NCBI GenBank assembly: GCA_035578155.1
Contig: JAPWDM010000001.1
Span: 161,111,498-161,175,497, forward strand
Reading direction: 5' to 3'
DNA: 64,000 nt
DNA from: Brachynemurus nebulosus
Lineage: Eukaryota > Arthropoda > Insecta > Neuroptera > Myrmeleontidae
Shown: one piece after another, positions 9,516 to 23,000 of the stretch
Layout: every line of letters starts with the position of its first letter
Position numbering within the stretch: the first letter of the stretch is position 1
The notes under the pieces: model-generated
The model's database searches: none
The model's input: only the letters and a program-made list of their open reading frames with translations
Told to the model about the DNA's origin: nothing
Position numbers and translations under genes: made by a program

Positions 9516-12500
9516 CTGAAACAAAAAATAAAATATGATTAGTAATGATAGCAGTAAATTGATTTTTTCAAAATTTTTTAGATTTTAATAAACTACGAGG
9601 TTTCTTTTTTACTAATAACTTTTTATTAATAATATGATACAAAGGAGATAGGTAAAGATTGGTCACTTTCTGTCTAAGATAACCATGAAAATTAAATGTT
9701 TTTATTTAAGCAATTATGTATTCTGTATCTACACACACCGGCAGAATTAGCGGAACATACAAAAAATCTGTAAAAATCAAACAACTATTTAATTTCAAGA
9801 AAATATTAAACTTATTTAATTATTCATTCAAAATTACATGTTCACAAGTCGATATACCTTTATTTTCGCTAGCAAAACAAGTAACCATATAAAATGGCAA
9901 ATTTTTGGAATCTTATGTCGTCTAAGAATAATTTAAGTTAAAGATTATTTAACAAATAGAAAATGAAACACAGCGTTTTAATCCCGCCTGGTTCCTCCCG
10001 TGCTTTTATCAAAGCTTCCATTCGTTTTTCTATACTCAGAATGATGTTCTCTATAGTTTCCTGGGACAGTCTTTGCCATTCTTCAATTACGGCAGTTTGA
10101 AGCTCGACCACATTGAGAAGAAACGGAATTTGAATTCGAAAGTGACAGACCTCTTAAAAAGAATTGCATCAATAATAAATAAAAACAATTCTATGGAAAG
10201 TCAATTGATTCGTTACTTCAATATTGTTTTAAGTAAAAATGATACCCCTGTCGCAGCATCTGCATAACATAGCGAATTTCCAAATTTTGGGGACTGGCGG
10301 ATCTCATCTAAGAACTGTACCTATTTAAAATAGTTTAGCTTTCTAAGAGTAAAAGATTTTTTAAAATCGGCTGGGTAATTAGTTTTGATATTTTTGGAAC
10401 CCAAGAACCCGAACGGACTTTGTGCAGCATAGTTGTATCCATCTAAAATAATTTAGTTCTCTAACAGTGAAAAAATTTTCAAAATCGGTCGGTTAGTTTA
10501 TTTTTTACAATAATGGGAACAGTAAACCCTGGCGGAAATCATACAACATAACCTTTATTCATCTAAAATAATTTTAGTAAAAAGTTTATCCTAACAGTAA
10601 AAAACGGGTCCTAGGGATCTCATATAACTTATGGTAGTTCGTAAGGTTCTTGTGGACATCATTTAATTACTTAATGAATTCAAATACTTTAACTTACTAA
10701 CGGTGAAAAAATTTTCAAAATTTTCGACATTCGCTAAAAAAATCATTGAAAAATATTTGATATGTTTCGATCAATTAATGGTCAACATCAGCAAATAAAA
10801 GTTACTAAAATCGAAGAAAAGAATGAGTTATTTGTCCGTAGAAATTAAAATACAAATTCTGAAAACGAGCAAAGAAATATTGAAAAAACTAGATCGGCAA
10901 AACATTCTGACAAATAACACTACCCAACTAATACTTGCCAATTTGAATGAAACTTAACATACTTATTAAACAGCGAAAAATATTAAATACGTGTTTTTTT
11001 ATTTCGGCTAAATACGCTTTTTAGGGGTAGAAAACACCATTCAACCTCTGTAGATGAAAACAGTTATAGCTAAATATTTTTGAAACGGCATATTTTTTGA
11101 AAAAAGGGCTGAGTACCAAATTTGTAGAATTTAAAGCGATGCACTTGATAGTGACCCTGAAATCGATTTTCAAGGTCAGTTGAAAATGATTAGCCATTGC
11201 CGAACTTTGACCATATCCTGTACCTATAAGCAGTAATTTCATGTATTGACTCAATCTATCTTCAAAATTGATTTGTTCCGTTATTTTTCTAAAATAAAAA
11301 AAATAAAAACCTGACGAAATGAAAAAATAGGCGCAAATTTATAGAAAAAATTAGAAGAAAACATTTTTGTAAGTAATTTTAGAAGTTAAGAAAAGATTTA
11401 ATATCACTCCAATTGTAAGTTAAACATTAACTTTATGTTATATTAGAAATTTTCAAAATTTTTTAAAATTTTTATTGCTACTCTATAGTTATCATATTAG
11501 GAATTAAATTCAACATATGATTAACTATTATTTTTCCGATTGCGATTGAGCAAGTATTTTTCAAAATTACTTCTTGATCACTTATTTTCTATCTTGCATG
11601 TGAAATTCGTTCGAATATACTTTGAACCATTTAGGGATGAAAAGTAAACTACTCCTTTTGAAAAATATTAAATGATTTTCAAATGACTTTGGAAATTGAC
11701 CTCAAGGTCAACTTCAAAGTCAAGTGCATCACGAGAGTCAAGTGCTTCAAGATCATCAAGTGCATCACTTTGAACTCTATAACTTTGGTCCTAAGCACTT
11801 TTTTCAGAAAATATATCGTACCATAATCCACTTCTATGTTGATTCCTGGTCTCTTTTCCTGCGTTTCTAATATTTATGTCAATAAAAAATGTGCTACCGT
11901 AGACAAGGATGAATAGGTACGCATTCCGACTTCACACCGTATTTTTTTGTATTTATTTTATGAGTACCTAATCTTTAATATATTAAAAATTTACGCGAAG
12001 ATGGTCACTTTATCAGCAGTATCCAAAAAAATTTAAAAATATCGGTGGTTTTTGAAAAATTAACAAAAATCGTATTAATTTCTTCTCTATGAAAAATTGG
12101 GGTCAAAAGAGACGAGAAAAGAGTAAATGGGGACAACCCGTAGGGTCGACCAAAATTGAAATTCTAATATAAAATAATTTCGAACTTTTTGTATTTATAC
12201 ATTCAAAAAAGAAATAATAGGTACTTGATGATTTTCTGTAAAAATAAACGTAGAATCTAAAATAAAGTTTATATACTCCTGTCGTTTACCCCTAAGTTTA
12301 TATTCCTCCTATTCTTATTTTAGTTCAAAAAATAATTTTTCAAAAGACTAAGACATAATAATTAATAACAGTGAGATTCTACGTCCATTTTCAGACTTTT
12401 GTTTATTAAATTGCGTAAAAGCTAGTAAATGCAATAACAGATATGATGAATTTATAAGGATTTTCTTGTACTACAAAATCTTAAAAATATGGAAACGCGT

Positions 12501-13944
12501 ACTTTTTTTTCGTTAATTGTGTTTTATTCTTTTGCACAAAATTTTAAAAATACTTTATTTTCTTAAGAAAGGGAGGCAACTTTAGTCACAGATATGCCTA
12601 TGAACAGTTTTTGGTAATCCGGGAAAAACGAAAACACTTTTTAAAATTTTTTTATTGTTAAAATCGAAATGTTCTTTTAAAGAGGGTTAAAATTACCATA
12701 TTTTATATTAAAATTTTAACACAATCACTCCCTAATTAACGAGCCTTACTTAATATTAGCAAATTAAGAAAAAACACGTCAATTAGATTTTTTTACACAG
12801 ATTTTATTTGTTATATAATTCAAAAGGATATTTTAAAAATGTGTATGAATGGCTTTCATTAAATAAATTTCAATATATTTTCCATTTATTTTAACAGTGG
12901 AATGTCCTTATTAGTGGCTATACTTTCGGCTTGGAGCGAATTAGACGAAGATTTTCTTCTAAAACCAAATTTAATAATTAATTAAAGAAATAAAAAAAAA
13001 TTTGTGGATTTCCTACCGTTCAAATATAATCTTTATTGTATGTAAAAATGTTATTACATTTTTTCAAAAAACTGTAAGTAAACTGTAAAATTTTCTTTAC
13101 AAATATGTTAAAATAGAGAAATGTTTCCTTTTTAATTTATTTTTAACTCTTTTTAAATGATTCACTTTAAAATTTTTTAATATTTCTTAATCGAAATTTC
13201 ATAAAAGAATGTGTCAAAATTTAAAAAAATTTTTCTTTGTTAAAAAAAAAAATTGAATGTGCAAAATTATTTAATATTAGAATGCTCTGATTATACAATT
13301 CTAATCATAACTGTATTGTCAATTGGATAAAAAATTACGTAAAAATATTATTGTTTGAATATGATTTAACGTAATTTTTATACGATTGAAGCAAACTCTT
13401 ATCAATTTTAGGAAGGTGTAAATATAATCTAAATTCTGATCATATCACATAACAGATATCGTCGGGATTTTTTTTGTAAAAAAAAATGGAACAGAGATAC
13501 ATTATAAAAACATTTAACTGACAGAGAAATAGAATATAGCCGAATCGTTAAATTGGATTAAAAAAATCATGACACGCTACTTATAAAGCGGCTTTTTTCG
13601 AATTTAGCTCGCAAAAAATGAGACAGAAAAAAAAAGAATGCGAGTGCGAGTGAAATGGAGAACGACATATTTCCTAGTTTTTCTCGAAAAGTAAGTAATT
13701 TAGAGCAACGGTATAAAAACATTTTTTATGCGTTTTACCTTTTACAATGGCTTAGTGTAAAAAAAATTTGAAAAATTGCTTAATTCTGGCAAAAAACTCA
13801 TTTTGTTGACAAAAAACGCCCGGAAAACCTACTTCTGGGCATCCGACGTGTCTGGCTAACGAACTCATCCAACGATTTGGAAAATCGAATTCGCACACAA
13901 AATTTCATAAGCATTAAACGCTTCGTTCGAGAGTTATCGCGCGG

Positions 13945-14008
<64 letters not shown>

Positions 14009-17000
14009 TTTAGTGAATATCATTTTCGTATTCTAGGGACCTCAAAACATATTTCTGATATGGTCTCGGGCTTAGGTCGCACCATGACACCTGGCGTAAA
14101 AGCTGAATTTCCAGTTTTGGAAATTCGCTAAAAAAAGAACCGCCAACTTTGTTTAATAAATAGGTTTTTATATTTTTTTTATGTTCCGCTAATTATGCTG
14201 GTGTGTGTAGTTGAAGTTCAAGTATAAGTTAAGTCAGATTTGTTATTTTCGATACATTTTTGGTGACTTATTAAGGCGCTGCATGAACCACGATATTCCT
14301 TTTTTTCTCGAGCAGTAGAGTTAACACACGTTTATTTTGGCAGTTTGTGCGTGATATCAAAGACTGAAACGTCTCATGCATGTTCAGATGTGTCTAAACT
14401 TGCACCAACACCTAGAATTTATCAAGCTACAAACATTTAAGAAAAAGTAATATTGGACGAATGGGCTGATGGGCGAAAAATGGCCAATCTCTATCTACCT
14501 CTTTTCTTTGTACTTTTCTCTTTGTCTCTGTGTAAAAAATATGGTATTCTTGGTATGGTATGATGATATTTATGTCATTAGATGATAGGGTCTGTTTATA
14601 CGTAAATTACAATCGCGATAGAATTTTGCGCGCACTTCTATTGGTGGAATTTTGAAACTCCTCATATAAAACATTTAATCTCCTCATATAAACATGAGAT
14701 CAAACAATTATTCGTAATCATAGAGTTTTCTCCCTTATATAGTTCTCGCTATCAAAATTTAATTGTATCATATGGACTATGGACCTTCACTATTTTTTAA
14801 AAAAGAATATCAAGATTTTTTTATTTGGAATTGAATTTTACTACTAATTTTTTTATAATATATAATTTGTATAATACATATTTCTATGCCGACTGAGGGT
14901 ATACGTACATCTTTTACTTGATACTACTTCTAATATTACCACCAGAGGCGCGCGTCTAATCTTTGCGTTATAAGTGTGTCGTCAATATTAACACGCAGAA
15001 GTGCCTAATTTTACCAACATAGTTAGATATTATTATTTTAATGCTGACATTACTGATTTGTTATCTGCTTTTTAACCTTATTAATTGTACTTGTCATTGG
15101 TAGCAAAAAGTCAGACATTTCAAGACAAACAATTTTTTTCATATGCTTTGATTAAAGGCGTTAAAGTAAAATAATTACCCCCAACAAGTTCCGTGGAATA
15201 TATCCTTCTCGATCTCCAAGTCTTGCCCACCACCATTCACGTTCATTTTCATCGCCCTTTCTGATAACTGTGAGTTGATCTCCCGCTGAAAAACTTAATT
15301 CATCCGGCTGTTGTGCTGTGTAATCGAAAACAGCGTAGACTGCTCCTCCACAGAGGATACCTAATTTCTCTTGAACACCTAAAAATTTGTTTTAAAATTT
15401 AATCATTAATGATTACATGTTCGTGTAGCGCGTGTTCGTACAGCAAAATTAAATATGGTGTTTTTTGAGCGCAAAAAAGTCAGAAAACTATACACAATAA
15501 ATGGTGCTTTTTTTAGCGCAAAAAAGTTATAAAACTATACACAATAAAAATAACCCGACCAAATGTTTATTGATACCTGTATCATCCACCTCTCCCAGCG
15601 GCTTGAAAGAAGTTCAAAATTAATGTACAAATATAGATTAATAATACAGTGCCGTCCCAAAAATGATTTTGTCATTCTGTGATTTTTAATTTCTTAACAA
15701 AATTAAATTTTGAACAGAAATTCTATTTTACTAACTGAATAACTACTAATTTACTTATATTTAGTAGCTTTATACTGACTGTGTAAACTTTAGTTTTATT
15801 TTAACGTCAAATTTTCAATATTAGCTCGTGCAGCCAAAGGAACAGCGATTTTAAGGATGTACCTATATAACATTTATAAATTCAGAGATTTTTGCCTGAA
15901 TTTGAAATATAAAATAAATTGTTCTGTATAAATTTCAATCTAAAAATATATATTTTCCCGAACATTTATAAGAAAAAATTTATTTTAAAGTCATCACTTT
16001 CACGGAAGTGTCCAAATTTCGTCGGTATAAAGCTACTGAATATAAGTAAATTATTAGTTATTCAGTTAGTAAAATAACAAACTAGAATTTCTGTTCAAAA
16101 TCTAATTTTATTAACAAATTAAAAATCACAGAATGACAAAATCATTTTTGGGAAGGCATTATATTATTAATCTATATTTTGTACATTAATTTTGAACTTT
16201 TTCAAACAGCTGGGGGGGGAGGAGGATGGTACAGCTATGAATAAACATCTGGTTGGGTTACTTTTATGTATGTATAGGTAGTTGCAAAGTTTCTGAGCGA
16301 CTAAAGTCCACTTCCAATTTTACTACAGTACTCCGTTAAATAAATGAAAGTAAGGGTCTACACCATTAAAAAAATCGTATTTATAAATACCAAAATATGT
16401 TATTATTACTATGTAAGGGTATTTTTCATAAAAAATTTTCCTGTTAGTATTTAATATTTTAAAATTGGTAGCATTAAGTCGGTTTGAAACATTAAATTTC
16501 TTATCATAGATATTTCTAGTTTTAATTATATTACATATTTCTTGTAGTTTAGAAACGTTTAATTTTTAATATTTTATACTTTCTGAACAATTTACTAAAT
16601 ATTGCAAAAAAATAAAACGGTCTACAATTTTCTCTTTTAAAGTCTGTACTTTTCAGTGGTTAATTAATTGAAATGTATTCAATTTTATTAAACTACCTGA
16701 TACAGTCATAAAACCTGCATAAAACCTACCTTTGTAAATATTGCTATTATTATGAATTTTTCAATAAAATCTGTTTATTAGTTTTACAAAATTTGTATGT
16801 TTACAAATAAATTTGTAATTTTTTGAATCAGTACTTTTACTTAGCTTTGGCTAGTCAAGTGCTTTACCTGCGAGATACAATTTTCGATATTTTAACAATT
16901 TTTTTTTAACTTATGGTATTCTTGATTATTATTATACTTTTTTATACCCTCTATTTTAATCGGGTTTTTATCTATTGATATTTAATTAATTTAAATATGG

Positions 17001-20000
17001 AAATGAATACGAGTATTAAAAATAAAATGTTAATTAAGTCCACAAGCAAAACTTATCATTTTAAATGTGTTAGTGTTTATGAAAAGTGAAAGTGATGGTG
17101 TGAAAATCCCATTAACTCAAGTTAAAAATCGTGTTACTGCAGCTACGGGTATATCGCTGGCAACTTTAACTCGAATAGCTAGTGAAGCAAAAAAAAAAAT
17201 GATGGATCGGAAGCTATTTTTGCTGAAAAAGAAAGAAAAAAACATGTAAAACATAAAACAGATCTGAACAGCTTCGATAAGGGAGTACTTAATAATATTA
17301 TACAAAATATTTTTACGACGGAAAAAATTGTTCTCATATTGAAAAACATTCATAGGAAATTTATTTAATTTAAAATTACTTATTTAAGTAGGTACATCAT
17401 TGCATTACTATATAAATAAGCAAACTATTTCAAATTCGATTACTTTTTTTTACAATGTAGTGTATTTTTATACATTGTTCAATATTACCTGAGTGAGAGA
17501 TATAACAACTAATAGGGGGAGTTTAGACATAATTACTCTATATCCATCTTTATTGCAAAAGTATTTTATCTTCTTAATATAATAAAATATGTATATCTCT
17601 TACTAAAAATACATCTTTCCTTTTTGTTGGACTTTGATACCTCAAAAACTCTGCAACTAGTTATATATAGTTTTATGACTTTTTTCACTCAAAGACAACA
17701 TAATTACTTTTATTGTACGAACACACGTTGTACGAACACGACACCAAATTTAATAGTGAAAATAAATTTTAAATTTTAGTAAAATTACGTACTGTATAAA
17801 TATTCTGAACACCCATCGAATCCTTCCTCATCTTCTTCACACTTTTCAGCAGCCGTCTCGTGATCGGACAACGTCGTAGCAAAAATACACGCACCATGCT
17901 CCACCAAAAACCGCACCATGGCCACATTGTTACAACTGGCCGCACAATGTAACGGGGTCCATCCATCGCTATCCTGTGCATTCACATCACAACCAAATTC
18001 AACTAAAAATTGTACAATTTCTAAATGGCCGGCACAGATGGCATTGTGTAATGCTGTGATGCCTTCATCATTGGCTGCACTCGGATTTGGTACTTGAGTT
18101 GCAGTTTTTTTCACTAATTCTAATTCACCTTCTAAACTGGCATCGAGTAATAGCGCTAACGGGTCGAAACTGACGCGTCTTGATAAGTTCGCTTTGCCGG
18201 TTTGTTTTAAATTTCCCTTGTTTACTCTTCTGATAACATTTTCTGTGGTTGTGGTTGTATTGGTTGGTATTATTTTGTCTATTGTTGTGTTTAGTTCGTT
18301 TGATATGTTTTTCTTATTTTCTTCATCTAAGTCCGTCACTGGGTGTGACAGTTTTTCGTCGGACGGGTTTTCTAATCTGTCAACGGTGTCTTGACTTTTC
18401 TGTTGGTTTTTGCTGATATCCGAGTTTGAATTGCTATTGCTAATATTTGTGTTATTATTATTGTTGTAATTGAGATTTTGTTTCTTGTCTGATTGAGAAT
18501 TCACTAGATCCGATGGGGGAGATTCATTTTCGGGAAATAGAAAAGCTGGCGGCATTTCAATTCGTCGATTGATGCTAACATGAACACCGTTCACTTTTGA
18601 TAAAGTTCGTAATTTCGGTTGTTCACCGGGCGGTTGTTTTTTGATGGTTAGCGGTTTTGCTTTTATCGGTTTATTATCGTAATTTGGTTTGATGATTGTG
18701 TGCACGGGTGGGGTATTTGAATTTTCTTGTGGGGGGTCAGATGATGGTACTGGTGGTGGGGGTTCTTTATTTTTTATGTCAGTTGTTAGATCGCTTGAGG
18801 AGGGTTGTGTTTGTCGGGGTGGAGGTTTTATGGCTGGTTTTGGTGGTAGGACTGGCTTCGGTGATTTGTCATTTGCAGTGGCATTTGCGTCAGTTTGAGC
18901 AGATAATGATGTCGGTGTGGAGGGTGCTGTGGTTACTGGTGTGGAACTTGGCGGTTGTGCTGTGTTGATATGTGGGGATGCAGGTGACATTAGCTGTTGG
19001 GATAGATTTGTTGATTGTGTTGTTTGCGGTTGGACTGGTTGAATTTTTGTCGAGGACGTTTGATAAATTGTTGACAATTTATTTGGACCATGTACTATTG
19101 TTGGCGCTGATGATAAATTATTAACAGGTTTCTGAAATAAAAAAAATGGCGGTAAAATTTTGAAAAATATGAAAAATATAGATGCAATATTTCCACGTCA
19201 TGAAGAAATTTAATTAGGAAGGTATAGTGAAAACGGAGAGAAACTGATGCTAACGATGGTAATATAGTTATTTTGATTACATTTTTCTAATGCCCAGTAT
19301 CATAAGCCTCAAATAAATCAACGAATTTATTCGACGAGTAAATTAACAAGGAGTAATTTAGTTATTAGTCAATTTACCGATCGAGCGATAAAAAGTAATT
19401 TTGTATGTGTACCCTGACGGAAAAAAAAACTATGAAAAAAATTATGACAAATTATGAAAAACTATGAAAAAAATCTAAATTTGGACACTTATGATCATAA
19501 TTCGTTATCATATTTTTTCAGATGAATTCATCGTTTATCAGAATTATCGTTAAAAAACAGAGATTTTAATAGATTTTCAGATATTCAGATGTAATAGATA
19601 TTCATATTTTTTCATAGTTATTCATAATTCATAATGTTTTAGAATAATGCATAATTTTTCATTAAAGCCGTGGTCATTTTTTATGATTTTCTACGAAAAA
19701 ATATGATTTCTTAATAATTTACTGTTCCATAGATTTTCATAATTTTTTATCGAATTTATGATAGTTTTTTATAAATTTTTTTCCGCCGGGGTAATTTTTC
19801 TATTCCCACACTTGTGTAAACTACTGATGTCGAGCTGAAGAGCAATTAGTCGATTAATCGACTAAAGTTGTTTGTTAGACAAAATTAGTCGAAAATATCG
19901 AGCGCGTAATAGTCGACTAATCGACTAAATTTTTAATCGAACTTATGAATTCTTTCAAACCTATGTAATTCTTTCAAAAACAATGTTTGTTTTTGAATTT

Positions 20001-23000
20001 GATTATTGATTCCTAATATTTTATTATTATTATTTTTTTTAAAGGAAAAAAGATGAGGCATGTTATATTGTGTCAATGATATAAAAATGAAAAATCGTAC
20101 AAATGAATAATTTTTTAGTCTTTGATTTTTGAAATTTTATATAAATAATATAGGGAAAAAATTAAATTAGTTGTTTTTAGTCATTAAAAAAAAAAAATAA
20201 TTATTCTAGTCATTTAGTCGAGGATAAAATAGTCGATGCAAAACTGAGTAAATTTAAACGAAATTAGTCGACTAAACCAGTTAATCGATTAATTATCCCA
20301 CATAACTAATTGTAAACATATTAATTTATAATATTGATTTTATACTTATGTCTAAATTTTCTCAGAATATTCTATACGTAAATTTGAAAAAACATAGATC
20401 GAAGTTTAATATCAGGTTCGTTAAAAAAAAGCATTATGTCCTATTTAAAATTTTGAGAAACTGGTGAGAAACCACTAACCGAAAATAAAACTGAAGTGTA
20501 AAAACTTGGCATCATTTTGGGACATAAAAGTTCAACAAGTTCTGAAGTTATCATTCTTCAAGCTCTTTTCAAGATATTACTGATTAAAATATCGTGAGCC
20601 GCTTTGTATAAAATAAAGGAAAAATGGCTAATTTTGCACAACTACAAAACCTACAAAATTGTCAAATTAAATCTCTGAATAAAATATATTTGGCGGATTT
20701 TTTTATAAACTACTCAGTTGATTTACTTCTTTACTTAAATGTATTATTACTTTATGATATCGACATCTATGAATAAAGTATAAATACATTTATTTTGCAA
20801 GATTTATGTATCAATGTATCTATTTAAAAAAAAAAAAATTTACATTTAACCATTTTTAAACGTTTTCTTAAATGTTACTTTTCTGACTACGATTTTGGGT
20901 CTGCTTGTTTTTGAAAATGACTGTTAATACGGTCGAAACTAGTCAAATTTGATTGTTATTGATTTTTAATTTGATTTTTGTGTTGTTTGAATTTTTTATG
21001 TGGTGATTTTTATCACTTGTATTGTGCGAGTTTGTTGTCATTTTTTGAACTTTCGTTCCTTATCATTGTAATTTCCCCGCAGTTGGTTTTGATTTGTTTA
21101 ATTAATATACCTATTTATCTTTTATAGTATCGGGCATAAAGAAAGCCTTTTCATTAATAATAAAATATATCAAAAATAAAAAATATATCAAATTAAATTT
21201 AAAAGAATACATTTTAAAGTTAAAAAGACCTGCCCCATCCTTTAAGTTAATATTGATTTATAATATCACCCATCCTTGAAAAAAATGACAGTCTGTACTG
21301 CATATTGGTAATGTAAGGCTGGCCGCACACGTCCGATTTTAATTCCGATAATCAGTCCGGTTATCGAATCGGAAGCTATCGTACACATACAATTCATTCC
21401 AAGTCGGGCATCGACTAGTTAGTTAAGAGTTAAAATTGTATGTGTAGTAGCTTCTGATCCAATAATTGGACTGATTATTAGAATTAAAATTAAACTGGAG
21501 TCTTATAAATCGTGATAAGGACGACCAAACGATAAGGTTCTTATAGTGAATATATGTACAGCTGGACCTTTTTTTATGCGATTTTTTTATGTGGTCCCTA
21601 TCCACCGCATAAAAAAGGTTCAGTTGTATAGTAATAAAGATTTACCTGATTTGAATTAACTGAGGGAATACTTTGGCTAATAGTTGTTGAAAATGCTGAT
21701 GAAGTTGACGTTGTTGACGATGGACCTCCTACCGGTTGCCCTCTAGTGCTCAATAGTTGTGGTTGAACACGATTTGACGATTCATTTGAAATCACTGAAA
21801 TAATATTTGAAAGTATTAATTAATATTGATATGTCTAGTTTGTAAATTTTTCGAAAAACTTACTTGTTTTTTGTTCATTTACATGTTTTTGGAAGTTATT
21901 TTTATCATACTGTGTAATATTATCATTTTGATTTAGAGGAACTGCTAAACTTTTATTAATTGTTGATAAGGGTGTGCTATGAACTGTCATATGTTGCTGA
22001 TATCCTCCACTGGTTGTTGTTTTCATATTTGGAAAATTTTGAACATTTGTATCCGTTTCCGTTGTTGATATTTGTTTATCTTTTTCACTATCAATTGTTG
22101 GATCTCGATTATTTTTTGAAAGTTGTAAAAGATTAACGGAAAATTTCGTATTGTACGGAAGTGTTTGATATTTTGGATCTGATTTACTAGCACTAAAGTC
22201 AGTTACAAAGTCATTGCTTAATTCAGTGGTTTTACTATATTGTTGTTGAAGTTGATGTTGCTGTTGCATTTGTTGTTGATTCTGTTGATATTGTTGATTA
22301 GTGTTATTCTTTTTGGTATTGTTTATCATTTCGTGATATTCTTCTTTATGATTTTTATAACTGCTGCTATCATTTTGGTTTAAATTTGTATTTTTTAACT
22401 GAAATGAGTACGTTAAAATTAATGGAAGTTGAATTTATTTCCTCACTTAAAATTTAAAATAAATTAGATTGTGGATTTTAGTTGAATATAAATTTAGTTG
22501 GTTAAGGGAGTTCTCCCGTGTGATGGGTTCAGAAAAAAAATTTTTCTGTTTGAAAACAATTCACTTTGAAAGATTTTCAAGAGAAACAGGAAGGAGTACT
22601 CTATGGCCCAGGCATGAAGATTGATGGTAAGTTAAGATTTTCATACTTTTAACCGTATTTGAAACTTTAAACGCAGTTTCTCAAAATTGTGTTTTTGAAA
22701 CTGGCCTTCATCATATCTCCAGAATGGTTTGACGAGAATTTATAGGGTAGATTCAGCACGTGTAGACGCATCGAATCAACTAGAATCATCCAAAAATTCC
22801 GAGTATTTCTATTTTTTTTTTTTGTAACGAAAAGTTAAAAAAAATCATGAAATTTGAATTTTTTTTTCAGACTCTGCCAAAAACCCAATTTTCAATATTT
22901 TCAAATGATTCTAGTTCATTCGATGCATTTATGCTTACAAATTAAAATGCCGCTTTTTTTTCGGATAAGCCAATCAGCCGAAATTGTGGAGGCAGTGAGC

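Larger units (their letters stand above)
9732..14207 (-). mobile_element. Tc1/mariner shell interrupted by a large insertion
   Basis: Terminal repeats CACACACCGGCAGAATTAGC at the left and the inverted near-copy at the right (about 28 bp, two mismatches) are flanked by TA at 9730-9731 and 14208-14209. A transposase C-terminus reads toward the left end. The rest of the transposase is missing, and most of the 4.5 kb interior is an inverted copy of the dispersed repeat family. The block sits in the last ASPP intron. Confidence 0.6.

Noticed and set aside
12890..12990. Acceptor-like 'ttttaacag' followed by a 30-codon frame on the plus strand
   Set aside because: No donor or homology; inside the unclassified transposon block.
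18194..18968. Plus-strand open frames over the ASPP exon
   Set aside because: These are antisense shadows of the long minus-strand exon 17793-19131.
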